From NCBI RefSeq assembly GCF_032452875.1, contig NW_026893843.1:1-64000 (forward strand): DNA of 64,000 nt. Direction: 5' to 3'. Shown one piece after another: positions 46,048 to 57,031 of this stretch. The first letter of the stretch is position 1, and each line of letters starts with the position of its first letter. The notes below the pieces were generated by a model, which searched no databases, was not told where the DNA came from, and saw only the letters and a list, made by a program, of their open reading frames with translations. The translations under genes and the position numbers were made by a program. Origin of the DNA: Bos javanicus (taxonomy: Eukaryota; Chordata; Mammalia; Artiodactyla; Bovidae).

Positions 46048-46840
46048 CTCCAGAAAAGTTCATCAAATATTAAATATTTCATTGAGGATTATTTGCCCAA
46101 GAAGAAGATTCTAAAAGGGGGTAGACTAAATATCATATTACAATATTATTATAAATTTTCTGCTGATTCTTGATAATGAAATCAATGTTTATGTAGATTT
46201 AAAAGTGAATCTTACAAGAAAGTTTTCCTATACATCCAGAATTACAGGTAATAATTTATTCGTGTTGATAAAGAAGCTACATTTTTATGTGTTATACATT
46301 TGATACTGCTGCTGCTAAATCACTTCAGTCGTGTCTGACTCCGTGCGACCCCATAGACAGCAGCCCACCAGGCTTCCCATCCCTGGGATTCTCCAGGCAA
46401 GAACATTGGAGTGGGTTGCCATTTCCTTCTCCAATGCATGAAAGCGAAAAGTGAAAATGAAGTCACTCAGTCGTGCCTGACTCTTAGCGACCCCATGGAC
46501 TCCAGCCTACCAGGCTCCTCTGTCCATGGGATTTTCCAGGCAAGAGTACTGGAGTGGGGTGCCATTGCCTTCTCCAGACATTTGATGCAGGGCAATTCTA
46601 TTTATCAAAAGATAGTGCTGCTAAAACAGGAATCTTTAGAAATAAAAATGCCAGTGTAAACTTATTTGACAACAGACAACTTTGGGAGTTAAACCAACTG
46701 AGAAACTCTCAGTTATTTTCAGTCTAAAGTCACGTCAATAACCATAGTGATTGCAAAATTATCAGAAGCAAGTTCTTGCTCAGTAATATCCCAATGTTGA
46801 AACTCATTCTGTTGAAGTTTAGGATTATGCTTTCAGAATA
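46048..46840 (+). repeat. Duplicon blocks S and T, copy 3 (partial fourth unit)
   Basis: 46140-46304 matches the other S copies; 46576-46840 matches block T at 34670-35120. A Bov-A2 separates them. This is the right end of the recognisable array apart from block U at 48345. No OR8H exon follows. Confidence 0.75.
46304..46575 (-). repeat. Bov-A2 SINE, antisense dimer
   Basis: Near-consensus antisense dimer with the aatgcatgaaagcgaaaagt linker. The flanks atttgata / catttgatgc suggest a short target duplication. Confidence 0.94.
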
Positions 46841-46969
46841 TTTATTTATTTGACCATGACCATTTATTTTGTCATGTTGATACAAAGTCCTCATAAAATT
46901 GAGCTCCTCTGCTGAGTTTATCATTAACATCTTTATCCAAAAATTATTCCCTTCCTTGTCCAACACCTG

Positions 46970-47765
46970 TTCCCCACAAAGTTGAGAATTATCAAAGAGG
47001 GATTGAAACCCAGCAGGACCTTTTGGGGCCTTCCCAGGTACAAATGCCATTTCTAGTCCCCAGTTTCCTGTTTGTAGAAAGAAGGTTTTCATCCTCCTTG
47101 ACCTTTCCTGAGTTCCGAAGGACATATTCAAACAATAACTAGGTCAGTTAGCACACATGGAAAGCAACAATAGTGTAGTAATGGGCCAGTGTCCTGCTTC
47201 TTCCACAAGGGAGGCACGTAACAGTGCATGTCACTGCGATCTTCTATAGGAACTAAGGCCCCACCCAGGTGGAGCATGGTAACTTCAGGCTGAGCACAAG
47301 AACGGGGACCCCAGACTGATTGGTACCAGAAGGTAGATCTCTGGAACACTACCTTGTGACCTCACCACCAACCAATCAGAGGAAGGTCACGTATCCTGTA
47401 GAACTCTTGCAAATTTTGCCTATAAAACTTTTCCTTGAAAATCACCTGGGAGTTTGGGTCTTTTGAACATATGTGCATGTGTGCTAACTCACTTCAGTCG
47501 TGTCCGACTCTGTGCAGTGCAACGAAATGTAGTCTGCCGGCTCCATTCTCCAGACAAGAATGCTGCAGTGGGTTGCCATGCCCTCCTTTAGGGGAGCTTC
47601 CTCACCTAGAGATTGAATTCTCATCTCTTATGTTTCCTGCATTGGCAGGCGAGTCCTTTACCACTAGCCACCTGGGAAGCCCTTTGAAAATGAACACCAC
47701 ATCCTTCTTGCTTAACCTTGGAATAAAGCTTTCTTTGCTCCAAATAGCAACATTTCTCAACAATA
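46970..47765 (+). repeat. LTR-like element with a nested Bov-tA
   Basis: Promoter-like order on the plus strand: CCAAT-type accaatcagagg near 47370, TATA-type tataaaac near 47421, then after the SINE a poly(A) signal in ggaataaagctttc near 47718. About 580 bases without the SINE, a usual LTR size. No internal retroviral genes seen. The left border is uncertain and the family is not identified. Confidence 0.55.
47466..47684 (-). repeat. Bov-tA SINE, antisense
   Basis: Diverged copy lying between the TATA-like and poly(A) parts of the LTR-like element. Flanked by a likely target duplication, tttgaa on both sides. Confidence 0.87.
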
Positions 47766-47889
47766 CCTACCAGTTGAATTCAGTTACTTACAATCACCTA
47801 TGCAATGTAGAATTCTGTATACATTCATTTCAATGTCCTAACCACTAAGGAAAACGTGATTTGAAAAGATATTTATAAATAAAAGATAT

Positions 47890-48306
47890 TGTGGTGAACC
47901 AAGGACAAAAGAGCAGATAAAACCAAGAAGGGTCCTGGAATGCAGGAACAGAAACACCAGACCCTTATCGTCCTTCCCTCCCCTGAGTTGTAACTATTAA
48001 TGGATTTCAGGTCCTCCTGAACAGTATAACCTGTCCCCCCTCCTACTCCATAGACATAGCATTTGCCTTACTCTGCCCCCTGCTCAGTATACCTGCCTCA
48101 TCCAATCAGCAAATGACCCACAAGTCCCGTATCCCACTCCTTGTACCCTGGGAATAAAAGTGGACTAAGGATCCCTGTTCAACATCAGTTCTCCCTTGAG
48201 CTGATCTGCTGTTCAAAAAGCAGCTCCCACTCTAATAAACTTTATTTCCCTCTCATTCTGTCTCATGTCTAGAAATTCGTATCCAACCCATGCCCAGACC
48301 CTGACA
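47890..48306 (+). repeat. Solo LTR of an endogenous retrovirus (gamma-like)
   Basis: About 417 bases, starting tgtggtgaacc and ending ccctgaca (TG…CA termini). It has a CCAAT-type element (tccaatcagcaaatgac), a TATA-like gggaataaaagtgg, and a poly(A) signal in ctaataaactttatttccc. No internal viral coding sequence is adjacent, so it is a solitary LTR. A clear target-site duplication could not be assigned. Confidence 0.7.
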
Positions 48307-48344
48307 GATGTCTTTGAAATGATTTCTTAAATAGAATTTTCAAC

Positions 48345-49405
48345 AAAACTAATAGTTTTTGAGTGCTAATGTACATCTGTACTCAGTTGCTAAGTCATGT
48401 CCAATTCTCTGGTATACCACAGACTGTAGCCTGCCAGGCTCCTCTGTCCATGGAATTCTCCCACAAGAACACTGGAGTGGATGGCCATTCCATTTTCCAG
48501 GGGATCTTCCCGACCTAGGGATCAAACCCGGTCCCCTGCATTGCAGGCAGACTCTTTAGCATCTGAGCCACCACCTCTATAGATGCCTGCAAAATGCCTC
48601 AGGAATTGTGCTATAGCCAGTGCTCTATTAATCTACACACACACACAGTTTATTCAGGCTTTGAACTTAGAGAGGCACGTTGTATTTGTTAAGAAATGGA
48701 ACTCTGTGGTTTTTGAAATATTCTCTACTTCATAAAATGAGGTTTCATAGATAAATGGTAAGGGTTTTAACCCTCCTGGCAAAATGAATGCGCATTACCA
48801 AGAGATCTCTCTGTATCACCCAATGTCCTCTTATCACTTGTGTTTACACCTCATGAAAATTAATAACTCTAACCCTCACCACTCCCTTCCGGCCACAGAT
48901 TTATAATCCTTTTTATTATTTCTCTATGGCTGAAGCAACTTAGCAGCAGCAGCAGCTGCTTTCACTTCCTCTCAGCTAATCAGCAATCATTTCTTGTTAA
49001 TAGTATTTGAGTCACCATTTCTTAATCTACCAATTTTCTACTCTCAATTTGTTGACAGTGGAGAAAACACCATGTCAAAACGTATAAAAAATCAATTTAA
49101 TAGTAGTTCAACATTTTGCAGTGTGATGGCATAATCATAGGTGGGTTTAGCCACCATTCAGATGCTTTACATATCTGTGCATGTCTACGTCTGAATAATT
49201 TTAGTACTGAAATGAACACCTTCCATGGTGATCCAGTATCCATATCAACAAATAAAATGATAATTCATCTCCTGCATTTCATGGCTCTGTTATCATTTAT
49301 TTTGTCTTATTCTTTTGGGGGTTACTCTACTAGCTCCCAAATTTTTGAGCCATTGAATGCCTGAAGCACTCCAGGTTTGCTTTAGTTGCAGTATGCACAG
49401 ATTTG
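48345..49405 (+). repeat. Duplicon block U, copy 2, and 3' flank of OR8I2
   Basis: 48345-48760 aligns patchily with 37840-38600. A Bov-tA is inserted at 48375-48572. 48761-49405 is ordinary AT-rich flank of OR8I2 with a tiny Bov-A2 tail remnant near 48935-48960. No gene. Confidence 0.5.
48375..48572 (-). repeat. Bov-tA SINE, antisense
   Basis: Body (tgtactcagttgctaagtca) to head (agcatctgagccaccacc). Confidence 0.88.
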
Positions 49406-50335
49406 TCATGGAAACAGTTTTTGAAATGCTTTCAGGAGAGCATTTTTTACATCTTTGTTCCTCAAACTATAGATAAGTGGATTCAGCATGGGAATGACAA
49501 TGGTATAGAATACAGATGCCACCTGTGCCTGGGTCAAGGAAGATGTGTTATCAGGCTGCAAATACGTGAAAATCAGGGACCCATAGAAGACGGTCACCCC
49601 CACGATGTGGGACACACAGGTGGAAAAGGCTTTCTCTCTGCCTGCTGCAGACCGGATCTGCAGGATGGCTGAGATGATGGCAATGTAGGTGACTGTGATG
49701 ATGAAGAGAGAGCTAAGCAGGGTGAAGCCAGCTAAAACAAAGATCACCATTTCTGTGCTGAATGCATCCACACAAGACAGAGCCAGAAGAGCTGTGGTGT
49801 CGCAGAAAAAGTGATTGATGCTGGCCTCACAGAATGCCAACCTGCTGATCACACAGATGGAGACCAGAGAATTGGTGAAGCCCATCATATAAGGCATGAC
49901 TCCCAACCACCTGCACACCTTCTGTGACATGACCACGGGATACAGTAAGGGATTGCAGATAGCTACATAGCGGTCATAGGCCATGGACCCCAGAAGAAAA
50001 CACTCACTACACACTAAACCCACAAAAAAGTACATTTGAACAAAGCAAGCAACGAAGGAGATGGTTTTCTGAATTGACTGGAGATTTACCAGTGCCTTGG
50101 GTGTTACAGTAGAAGAATAAAATATATCAATGAATGCTAAATTGCTAAGGAAAAAGTACATAGGTGTGTGGAGCTGAGAGTCAATTCTGATTATCAGAAT
50201 TAGTCCAAGGTTCCCTAAAACAGTGATGAGATAAATAAAGAGGAACATCATGAAGAGGCTGACGTGTAGTTCAGGGTGATTTGCAAATCCAGAGAGAATG
50301 AAGAACGTCACCTCTGTGAAATTGTTCCCAGCCAT
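49406..50335 (-). CDS. OR8I2: Olfactory receptor OR8I2 (intact)
   Basis: Class II odorant receptor of 309 residues, clearly OR8I2-like: the N terminus MAGNNFTEV and the block around FVGLVCSECFLLGSMAYDRY match my memory of the human protein nearly throughout. Start set at the ATG at 50335; the frame extends 3 codons upstream only to a TTG. Seen: N5-F-T glycosylation site; GN 41-42; PMYFFLS 58-64; Cys97; MAYDRY 118-123; four further extracellular-loop cysteines including Cys178; KAFSTC 235-240; IPMLNPLIYSLRN 281-293; C terminus FQKLFP. No broken motif. A candidate splice acceptor (atcatttttcag) precedes the exon at 50365. It carries the usual DRY, unlike my recollection of NRY in the human protein. 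Same strand as the OR8H array, just beyond it. Confidence 0.96.
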   Translation of the reverse strand: MAGNNFTEVTFFILSGFANHPELHVSLFMMFLFIYLITVLGNLGLILIIRIDSQLHTPMYFFLSNLAFIDIFYSSTVTPKALVNLQSIQKTISFVACFVQMYFFVGLVCSECFLLGSMAYDRYVAICNPLLYPVVMSQKVCRWLGVMPYMMGFTNSLVSICVISRLAFCEASINHFFCDTTALLALSCVDAFSTEMVIFVLAGFTLLSSLFIITVTYIAIISAILQIRSAAGREKAFSTCVSHIVGVTVFYGSLIFTYLQPDNTSSLTQAQVASVFYTIVIPMLNPLIYSLRNKDVKNALLKAFQKLFP

Positions 50336-50365
50336 TTCTGTCAACTCAGACCCTTGACTTCTCTA

Positions 50366-50385
50366 CTGAAAAATGATAAGAAAAG
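50366..50385 (-). promoter_or_regulatory. Candidate splice acceptor for the OR8I2 coding exon
   Basis: Minus-strand tatcatttttcag, a good pyrimidine tract and AG, 30 bases before the ATG. Confidence 0.5.
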
Positions 50386-51007
50386 TTAGAGGAAATTCAA
50401 GTCCAAAGGCATGATAACCAGCCCTGACCTAGACTCCCATAATGAGAGAGTAACAGATGGAAAACAAATATAAAATGACTTCAAGTTAATTGAGAATTTA
50501 TACATGATTTTAATTTAAAAACAATAGAACTAACAAACACTAATCAAAAATTCCAAGTGCACATTCACTGGAATTGGTTGCACTCTAAAAAACCAAATCT
50601 ATCTGGATTGCTTTTTAAAGAAATTTCTCTAGAGATAAACCATCCTCTTCCCTTATCTATCACTGGGACTCAATTCATATACTTAGAAACTTACATACTG
50701 TGATTGATTATGTATTATTCTTAGAAAACATGGAGCTCAACTGGAAATTTAAATTTTGGTATGCAATGATACCTTGTGTGGCAGTCATAAGATTTCAGCA
50801 GCCAATAACTACTTTACAGGCTTGTTTTAGGTGCTTAATGAGATCTTCAGTGCGCATATCTAATAGTTCCTTGGACTCAATAAAGCTTGCTACATTTTGC
50901 AAATATATATATGCATTTAAATATATAAAATGTATATTTTACAAAATGTTATATATAAACATATGCATATATTTACATAGAGTAAGTGAGATATTACATA
51001 TATAAAA
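50386..51007. other. 5' flank of OR8I2, no gene seen
   Basis: AT-rich sequence with AT-dinucleotide runs near 50900-51000. It may contain promoter elements that I cannot identify. The 101-codon frame at 50700-51005 is AT-driven. Confidence 0.45.
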
Positions 51008-51132
51008 TGGAGAAGGGGATGGCAACCCACTCCAGCATTCTTGCCTGGAGAATCCCATGGACAGAGGACCCTGGTGAGCTAGAGTCCATGGGGTCACAAA
51101 GATTTGGACACAACTGAGTGACTAACACACAC
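51008..51132 (+). repeat. Bov-A SINE monomer with (AC)n tail
   Basis: ggagaaggggatggcaaccc to cacaactgagtgactaacac, ending in a short AC run. Confidence 0.88.
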
Positions 51133-51151
51133 ACACTTTATATATATACAC

Positions 51152-52030
51152 GTAAGTCCCCTAATACGAACCCCCAAGTTGTGAGCTTTCAAAGATGCAA
51201 ATGTGAGTTCACATGTTCAATTGCATGTCAGTTTACATGTCTGGGGTGTGTTGTCCGTCCTCTACAATTGGTTGTGCTTCTGTGTATTTTACTGTACATT
51301 GCTATGTGGAGTGCAGTAGTGCAGGATCTTTATTTCAAGTGCAGGTTGGGGGGAAGCAAGCATAAAAGCAGCAGTGATGTAGCTGGCACTGCTCAGAAGA
51401 GACTCAGGAAATGGTAAAGGGATTTTATTTATTTGAGGAGACACTGCAGTTTTTTGAGGCACAGGACCCAAATGTAGAATGGTGCATGAAAGCTGCAGCA
51501 GCCGTTTAGAATGCAATCCATTGCTAGCCTGTCATCTATGACAAGAATAAAAGAGCTACTACTCAGACATCGTTGCATCGATTTTTCAAGAGGGTATTCA
51601 TCGATAGAACTGAATCCAGCAAGGAGCAAGAACCTGTGCATCAGCGTCAGGCCTGAGTGACACCCCAGCTTTCCCTGTTACTATCACTGACGATCTTCAG
51701 CTCTGCCATCTCTCAGCTCCTCTCTTCCCTTCAGTCGGTTATTTTTCTTGCCTCCTCACTCAGTGCCAGCCCCTGTATGCCAGCTGTTGTTCTGTAGTAC
51801 TGTGCTTTTCAAGGTACTGTTCTGTAAGACTAAAAATGTTTTCTTTCTCTTTTGTGTTTGTTTTTTATGCATTATTTGTGCAAAAATTATTATAAACCTA
51901 CTACAGGACAAAACTATATAGCTGATTGTGTTAGCTAGGTACCTAACTTAACTTTGTTGGACTTAATGAACAAACTGGACTTCCCAATGTGCTCTAGGAA
52001 CAGAACTCATTCATATGTAGGGGACTTATA
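51152..52030 (+). mobile_element. Tigger-like (pogo) DNA transposon remnant with terminal inverted repeats
   Basis: Left end taagtcccctaatacgaac (51153-51171) and right end tatgtaggggacttat (about 52014-52029) are inverted copies with one base gap. Inside the right end, aactttgttggacttaatgaacaaactgg fits the subterminal sequence I recall for Tigger-type elements. The interior (about 0.85 kb) has frames such as 51118-51417 with AQKRLRKW, but no intact transposase. An ancient, dead, internally reduced copy, probably flanked by TA. The exact Tigger subfamily is not identified. Confidence 0.72.
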
Positions 52031-54479
52031 TGTTATTATAAAAGGAAAGAAACATCTTGTTTATTTTATATGTTAATGCTAAAATCCTCTCTACTTTTTT
52101 TTTTTTTTTCTATCACATACCCTTTGTTTCTATTGGTGAACATTTCTGAATGGGGAACATAGTCTATGATGCAGCCAAATTGTTTTTCCTCTGTGGTTAG
52201 AATCAGGTTTATTGACAGAATGAAACATTTGGTTATCTACAACATCAGGCAATAACTAATTCGTTGCCAATAACAGGATTCAACTCAATAATATGATGTG
52301 AAGAAGCCTACAAATGGTAAAATGAATGATTTGTTATATTTAAAACAGAAAATTTAAATATAAAGTGATTTCACTAAAAATTAAATCACTTATTTTCCTA
52401 GTTACATTGACATAAGCATGTGATAAGTTTATTTCAGACATGTGGCACTCTGCTTGAGTAGCCCAAAGGAATCTTATGTTATATAAAGTATACTTAATCC
52501 CTTAGTATCTCTCATGTTCACAGTGTTCCTATTTACTTATGCACTCATTCCTTTATTTAGCATTTAGTCAATGAAGACATTTTGTCTTGGTTGTCATTAA
52601 AGGCACTTTTCTTAAAGCATACTGGAAGCTGCAGGTGTATAAAAATAAAAACTGTGTCAATGTGAGAAACGCACATAACTACACAATAATTAAAAGAAGA
52701 GGATGATAAAATGAGACTTACCTGGGATTTAGTCATCAAAAGGAAACTCTCTTTTCATTCAGGACTCTTCTACCTTTTTTCAGGTTTATGATCAGACAAT
52801 AGAAAGAGAAAACATTGCTTAATACTTGCAAAATTCATCATAATTTTTGGCACATAACTATATTTTTCTCACCTATAATTCTGAACTCTGTGAATTCCCA
52901 GTAAGATGACTTGGATCTGTTGCTGTTTTTGCTGCCACTGGGCTTATCACAGAGCTCTATTTCTAACATAATGGACCCCTAATGATATCAGGAAGTTGAT
53001 GGGGAAAATGGTGGTGGTTTTGATGACAATTATGGAAAATACATATATCACCTTCCAATGATGGGATAAAATATGAGCCAAAATAGCAAAGTGATTGTTT
53101 ATCTGTATGTACCTTCTCAAGAATTCAAATCTATTTTTTAGTTCAAATTTAGATTTACATTCAGAATTATTTTTGTTCTCAGTGTTTTTATAAAGCATTC
53201 TTATGACAAAGAATTATCTTCAGAAATCTAGTCTTAAACAGTCTTTTTGTATCAAAATCTCTGTTTAAACTCACAAATATATATCATAAAGAAACTGGTC
53301 AATTAGCACCTTTCATCTCTTGAGATTTATATTTTAATTGTACCCCAAGGTTTATTTTTAATTTGCATGGGATACATCCACAGTGAAAAAGTTTGGAAAT
53401 AAATAGCCCTTATTGTGTGTATTTGTTTAAATGTCCATAGGCATACTGAAAAGTGCAATTTAATATGGTTTTCAAAATTATATTTATTTTTATTATACAT
53501 TTAAATTATTAACATTATATTTATTATATTTGTTTTTATTTTATACATTTAAGATTTTGTTATTAAAGTGTTATATATATATTATATTATTCATATTATA
53601 TATAAATATATATAACAGCTTTTCTAAAATATGAAATGTATATGAGATTCATGGTATTAGAAAATATCAGATAACTACTGCCCCTTTCTAAGCTTCCCAG
53701 GTAGCTCTCCCAAAAGAGAAGTGCATCTTCCTATCTACTGATTTAACATTGAAATCATGTTACCACCCAGGTTGATAAATCATGTATGCTTTTTTTTTTT
53801 ATTGCAGGCATTCAGTGATTTTTAATTGACTTGCTCCATTGTATGTACACAAAATAACTAATTGAGAATAAGTACGCCATCTAGAAAAATAAACAAAAAA
53901 TCTTAAAGTTTGTGCTCTGAGTTTCATGCTCAGTGGAATGGTCAGAAATTTGAAACAATTTAATTATATTATTATTGTTTCTTTATTTTCTAATCAGCTT
54001 GGTAGGACACACTCTATAAAGATTCTAGGTTAGTAAATCTGTGACTGACCCACAAAGGTGAAATTTTTAAAGTGTCTCAGGTCCATGGACTCTTTCCAAA
54101 TACTAGCTTAGAAGAATCTCACAGATTTATCTAATTAAGTTACTTTTCAATTGGTATCATTATATTTTATTATTTTACTTACCTTTAGAAGGGATTTAGT
54201 ATTACAATGATGAAACATGACAGATTTTTCATTGGGGAAGAAAAAAAACACATCTCTAATTCTACTTGTTGCACTATAGATTTAAAAAGAGAAATAAAAT
54301 CTATTATGCATGGGCCATATCAGTTAAAGGTGGACAGCAAATTAAGACATTAGGAAGCAAGAAATTGTACTACATTTCCCCCCCTCTAGTATGTATCTTG
54401 AAAAACTTAGACTTTTAAAACATTGGGCTGTAAATACCAAATTTCCATCCATTATCTTACTTCTTTCAACATACTTTTA
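52031..54479. other. AT-rich gene desert
   Basis: About 2.4 kb with no supported gene or recognised repeat family. AT-rich palindrome-like runs near 53565-53620. Short minus-strand frames (52557-52739, 52947-53198) are unconvincing. Confidence 0.55.
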
Positions 54480-54690
54480 TCGAGCAACTATTAAATAACA
54501 GATACGGTGCTTTCTAACTGTGCTGGGTTAGAAATGTTGTCTCCGCATCTCTCGGACTCTGAGCGGCTTGTCTCTTTACCTTTCTCACCGGTAGAGTTGC
54601 GTAGACATAGTTGGCTAGGTAGACCCGTTGTTACGTGCCATTTCCCCAATCTGTACTTTACTGCCATTTCGCAGTTTATTAACAGCCTAG
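54480..54690. other. CpG-bearing patch in AT-rich DNA
   Basis: About ten CpG dinucleotides in about 200 bases (for example ctccgcatctctcggac, gagcggc, caccggtag, gttgcgtag, acccgttgttacgtgcc, ttcgcag), against almost none in the kilobases on either side. Open on both strands (73 and 80 codons), with no family recognised. Could be a regulatory element or a relatively recent insertion. It is followed 80 bases later by an L1 3' end. Confidence 0.5.
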
Positions 54691-54773
54691 TGGGAAACCT
54701 GTTTTCCTGTATCATTGTGAAATTATGAGACAAGATAAACTCCTCCTTTTGACAGCAGAGCTTATGGAGTATG

Positions 54774-54880
54774 TTTTTTTTTAATATAAATTTATTTTAA
54801 TTGGAGGTTAATTACTTTACAATATTGTATTGGTTTTGCCATACATCAACATGGATCTGCCACATATACCCGTGGTTTTG
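54774..54880 (-). repeat. L1 LINE 3' end, antisense
   Basis: Poly-T, then ttggaggttaattactttac, attgtattggttttgcc and atggatctgccacat. Confidence 0.85.
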
Positions 54881-55007
54881 AACATTCGTTCAGTACCTGC
54901 AGTTTATGGTGTAGCAGAATTAGGGATGGTCTGGAAACTACGAAGAACATTTAAACTTTTAATCATTTAATCTTGTTCGATATGTTTAAGGTTCATTGCG
55001 GTTTATT

Positions 55008-55131
55008 GGAGAAGGAAATGGCAACCCACTCCAGTATTCTTGCCTGGAGAATCCCAGGGACAGAGGAGCCTGTTGGGCTGCCATCTATGGGGCCGCACAG
55101 AGTTGGACACGACCGACGTGACTTAGCAGCA
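55008..55131 (+). repeat. Bov-A2 SINE monomer
   Basis: ggagaaggaaatggcaaccc to gtgacttagcagcaa: the 3' monomer of Bov-A2 on the plus strand. Confidence 0.9.
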
Positions 55132-55321
55132 ACTGTGCTTTATGTGGGAAAACAAAGATGAGAATAAAATCATCTCTACTTTTGCATAGTAAAAAGTTGC
55201 CTCCTTCAAGTTTCATAATTTGTCTCAGTTCTTCAAAATTCTGATGTTTGATAAGCTAAAGTGGCTGCCATTGCTTAATTGGTTTAGGGACTTTGTTTGG
55301 CTGTGCTATAGAGTAAGTGTG

Positions 55322-55520
55322 TGCGTGCATGCTAAGTCACTTCAGTAATGTCCAGCCCTTTGCAACCCATGGACTGCAGCTCACCAGGCTCCTCTGTCCA
55401 TGGGGATTCTCCAGGCAAGAATACTGGAGTGGGTTCCTGGGCCCTCCTCCAGGGGATCTTCCCAACCCAGGATGGAACCCACGGCTCATGTCTGCTGCCT
55501 TAGCAGGAGGGTTCTTTACT
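55322..55520 (-). repeat. Bov-tA SINE, antisense
   Basis: Body and partial head (tagcaggagggttctttac). Overlapping plus frames are repeat sequence. Confidence 0.86.
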
Positions 55521-55567
55521 ATGTAATAAATGCTTGCTCAATTCAGTTCATATATCTTATAAACCCA

Positions 55568-56246
55568 TTTATAAGAGAGTGAAAAAAACTGCCTTGAAAC
55601 TCAACATTAAAACAAACAAACAAATGAAGATCATGACATCTAGTCCCATCACTTCATGGAAAATAGAAGGGGAAATAGTGGAAGATTTTATTGACAGATT
55701 TTATTTTCTTGGGCTCCAAAATCACTGCAGGAAGTGACTGCAGCTATGAAACTGAAAAATTCTTGCTCCTTGGAAGACAAAGATCCATAAAATCAGAGCT
55801 GTGGCTTTTCCATTAGCCATGTAGGGACTGAGTTAGACCGTGAGTTACACCATGTGAGACTTAGACCACAAAGAAGGCTGAGTGCTAAAGAACTGATGCT
55901 TTCGAATTGTGATGCTGGAGAAGACTCTTAAGAGTGCCTTGGACTGCAAGGAGATCCAACCAGTCAATTCTAAAGGAAATCAACCCTGAATATTCATTGG
56001 AAGGACTAATGCTGAAGCTCCAAACTTTGGCCACCTGATGTGAAGACAAGAAGACCTGATGTGAAGAAAAGACCCTGATGCTGGGAAAGATTGAAGGCAA
56101 CAGAAGTGAGTGGCAGAGGATGAGATGGTTGAGAGCATTACTGACTCAACGGACGTGAATTTGAGCAATAGTGAATGACAGGAGCTTGGTATGCTGCAGG
56201 CCATGGGGTTGCAAAGAGTCAGATATGATTTAGCCAGTAAACAACA
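55568..56246 (+). repeat. BovB LINE 3' part, highly diverged
   Basis: Plus copy from cttgaaactcaacattaaaa to gcaaagagtcagatatgat, with several deletions and insertions in the C-terminal domain. One of the older BovB copies here. Confidence 0.88.
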
Positions 56247-56649
56247 ATAACAAGAAAATAAACCCACTTTGGGTTCTGGCTGTTAATCAGCTATATTTTT
56301 ACTTTTTATTAGATATTTTCAGACTTACAGATGCACCTTACCTTGCTCAGGAACGCTAACAGCTTACATGATTATAGCATAATTATTAGCATAAAGAAGA
56401 AATAAATTAAAGAGTTTACTTAATTTTACCAGTGTTTACACTAATTTCTTTTTTCCTGTTCCAAGATCTGAGTCAGCATAGCATGCAGCAGTTGCTCTCG
56501 CAGACACTGTTGAGGCACCCCATTATGTTAGCCTTTCTTCAGCTCTTGTTTTCTCCACCCATTTAACCTACAGATGTTTGTTCTTCCTCTCTTTCTTGCT
56601 TAATTGCACTCTGAAAATGTTTACCCTCTAGCTACACCCCTCCAAGACA
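56247..56649. other. Spacer, no gene seen
   Basis: No gene. The right half (from about 56455) may belong to the LTR that follows. Confidence 0.4.
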
Positions 56650-57031
56650 ACACTCTCTTAACAGTCCTTTCCTCTGAGGGCATTCTTCATTCCAGAAAGA
56701 GTATTACAGGATGATGATCTCAAGAAACATAAGAACCTGTCCTAGAATCACCTGAGGTCCTGGAATCACCCTAAAGATCTCAATGCCTCCAGGAGGAGAA
56801 GAATACAAGACCACATCAACCCTGATCTTTGTCTTCAGCCCCACTTTCCATCCTGAGACTATAAGACTTCTTCCAACTTCTGAGGAAGGGGGTGCAGTCT
56901 TGGAAGTATTAGTTTGCTGTGGTTCCCCTTTGACTGGCAAAGTAATATAGCTACTCCTTTCTACACCTCCAAAACTCTGTCTCCATATTTCTTTTCAATA
57001 TTAGCAAAGAGAGGTCATTTTTTTGGCAACA
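56650..57031 (+). repeat. LTR-like element (gamma-retrovirus type end)
   Basis: The right end reads aaaactctgtctccatattt, then gcaaagagaggtcatttttttggcaacac, the kind of end seen in class I ERV LTRs. The left border is uncertain and could be as far as 56455. No internal viral genes. The 78-codon minus frame at 56704-56940 is antisense to it and not credible. Confidence 0.5.

Noticed and set aside
54507..54733. Small gene in the CpG-bearing patch
   Set aside because: Open on both strands at once with no recognisable protein features. Kept as an unexplained patch rather than a gene.
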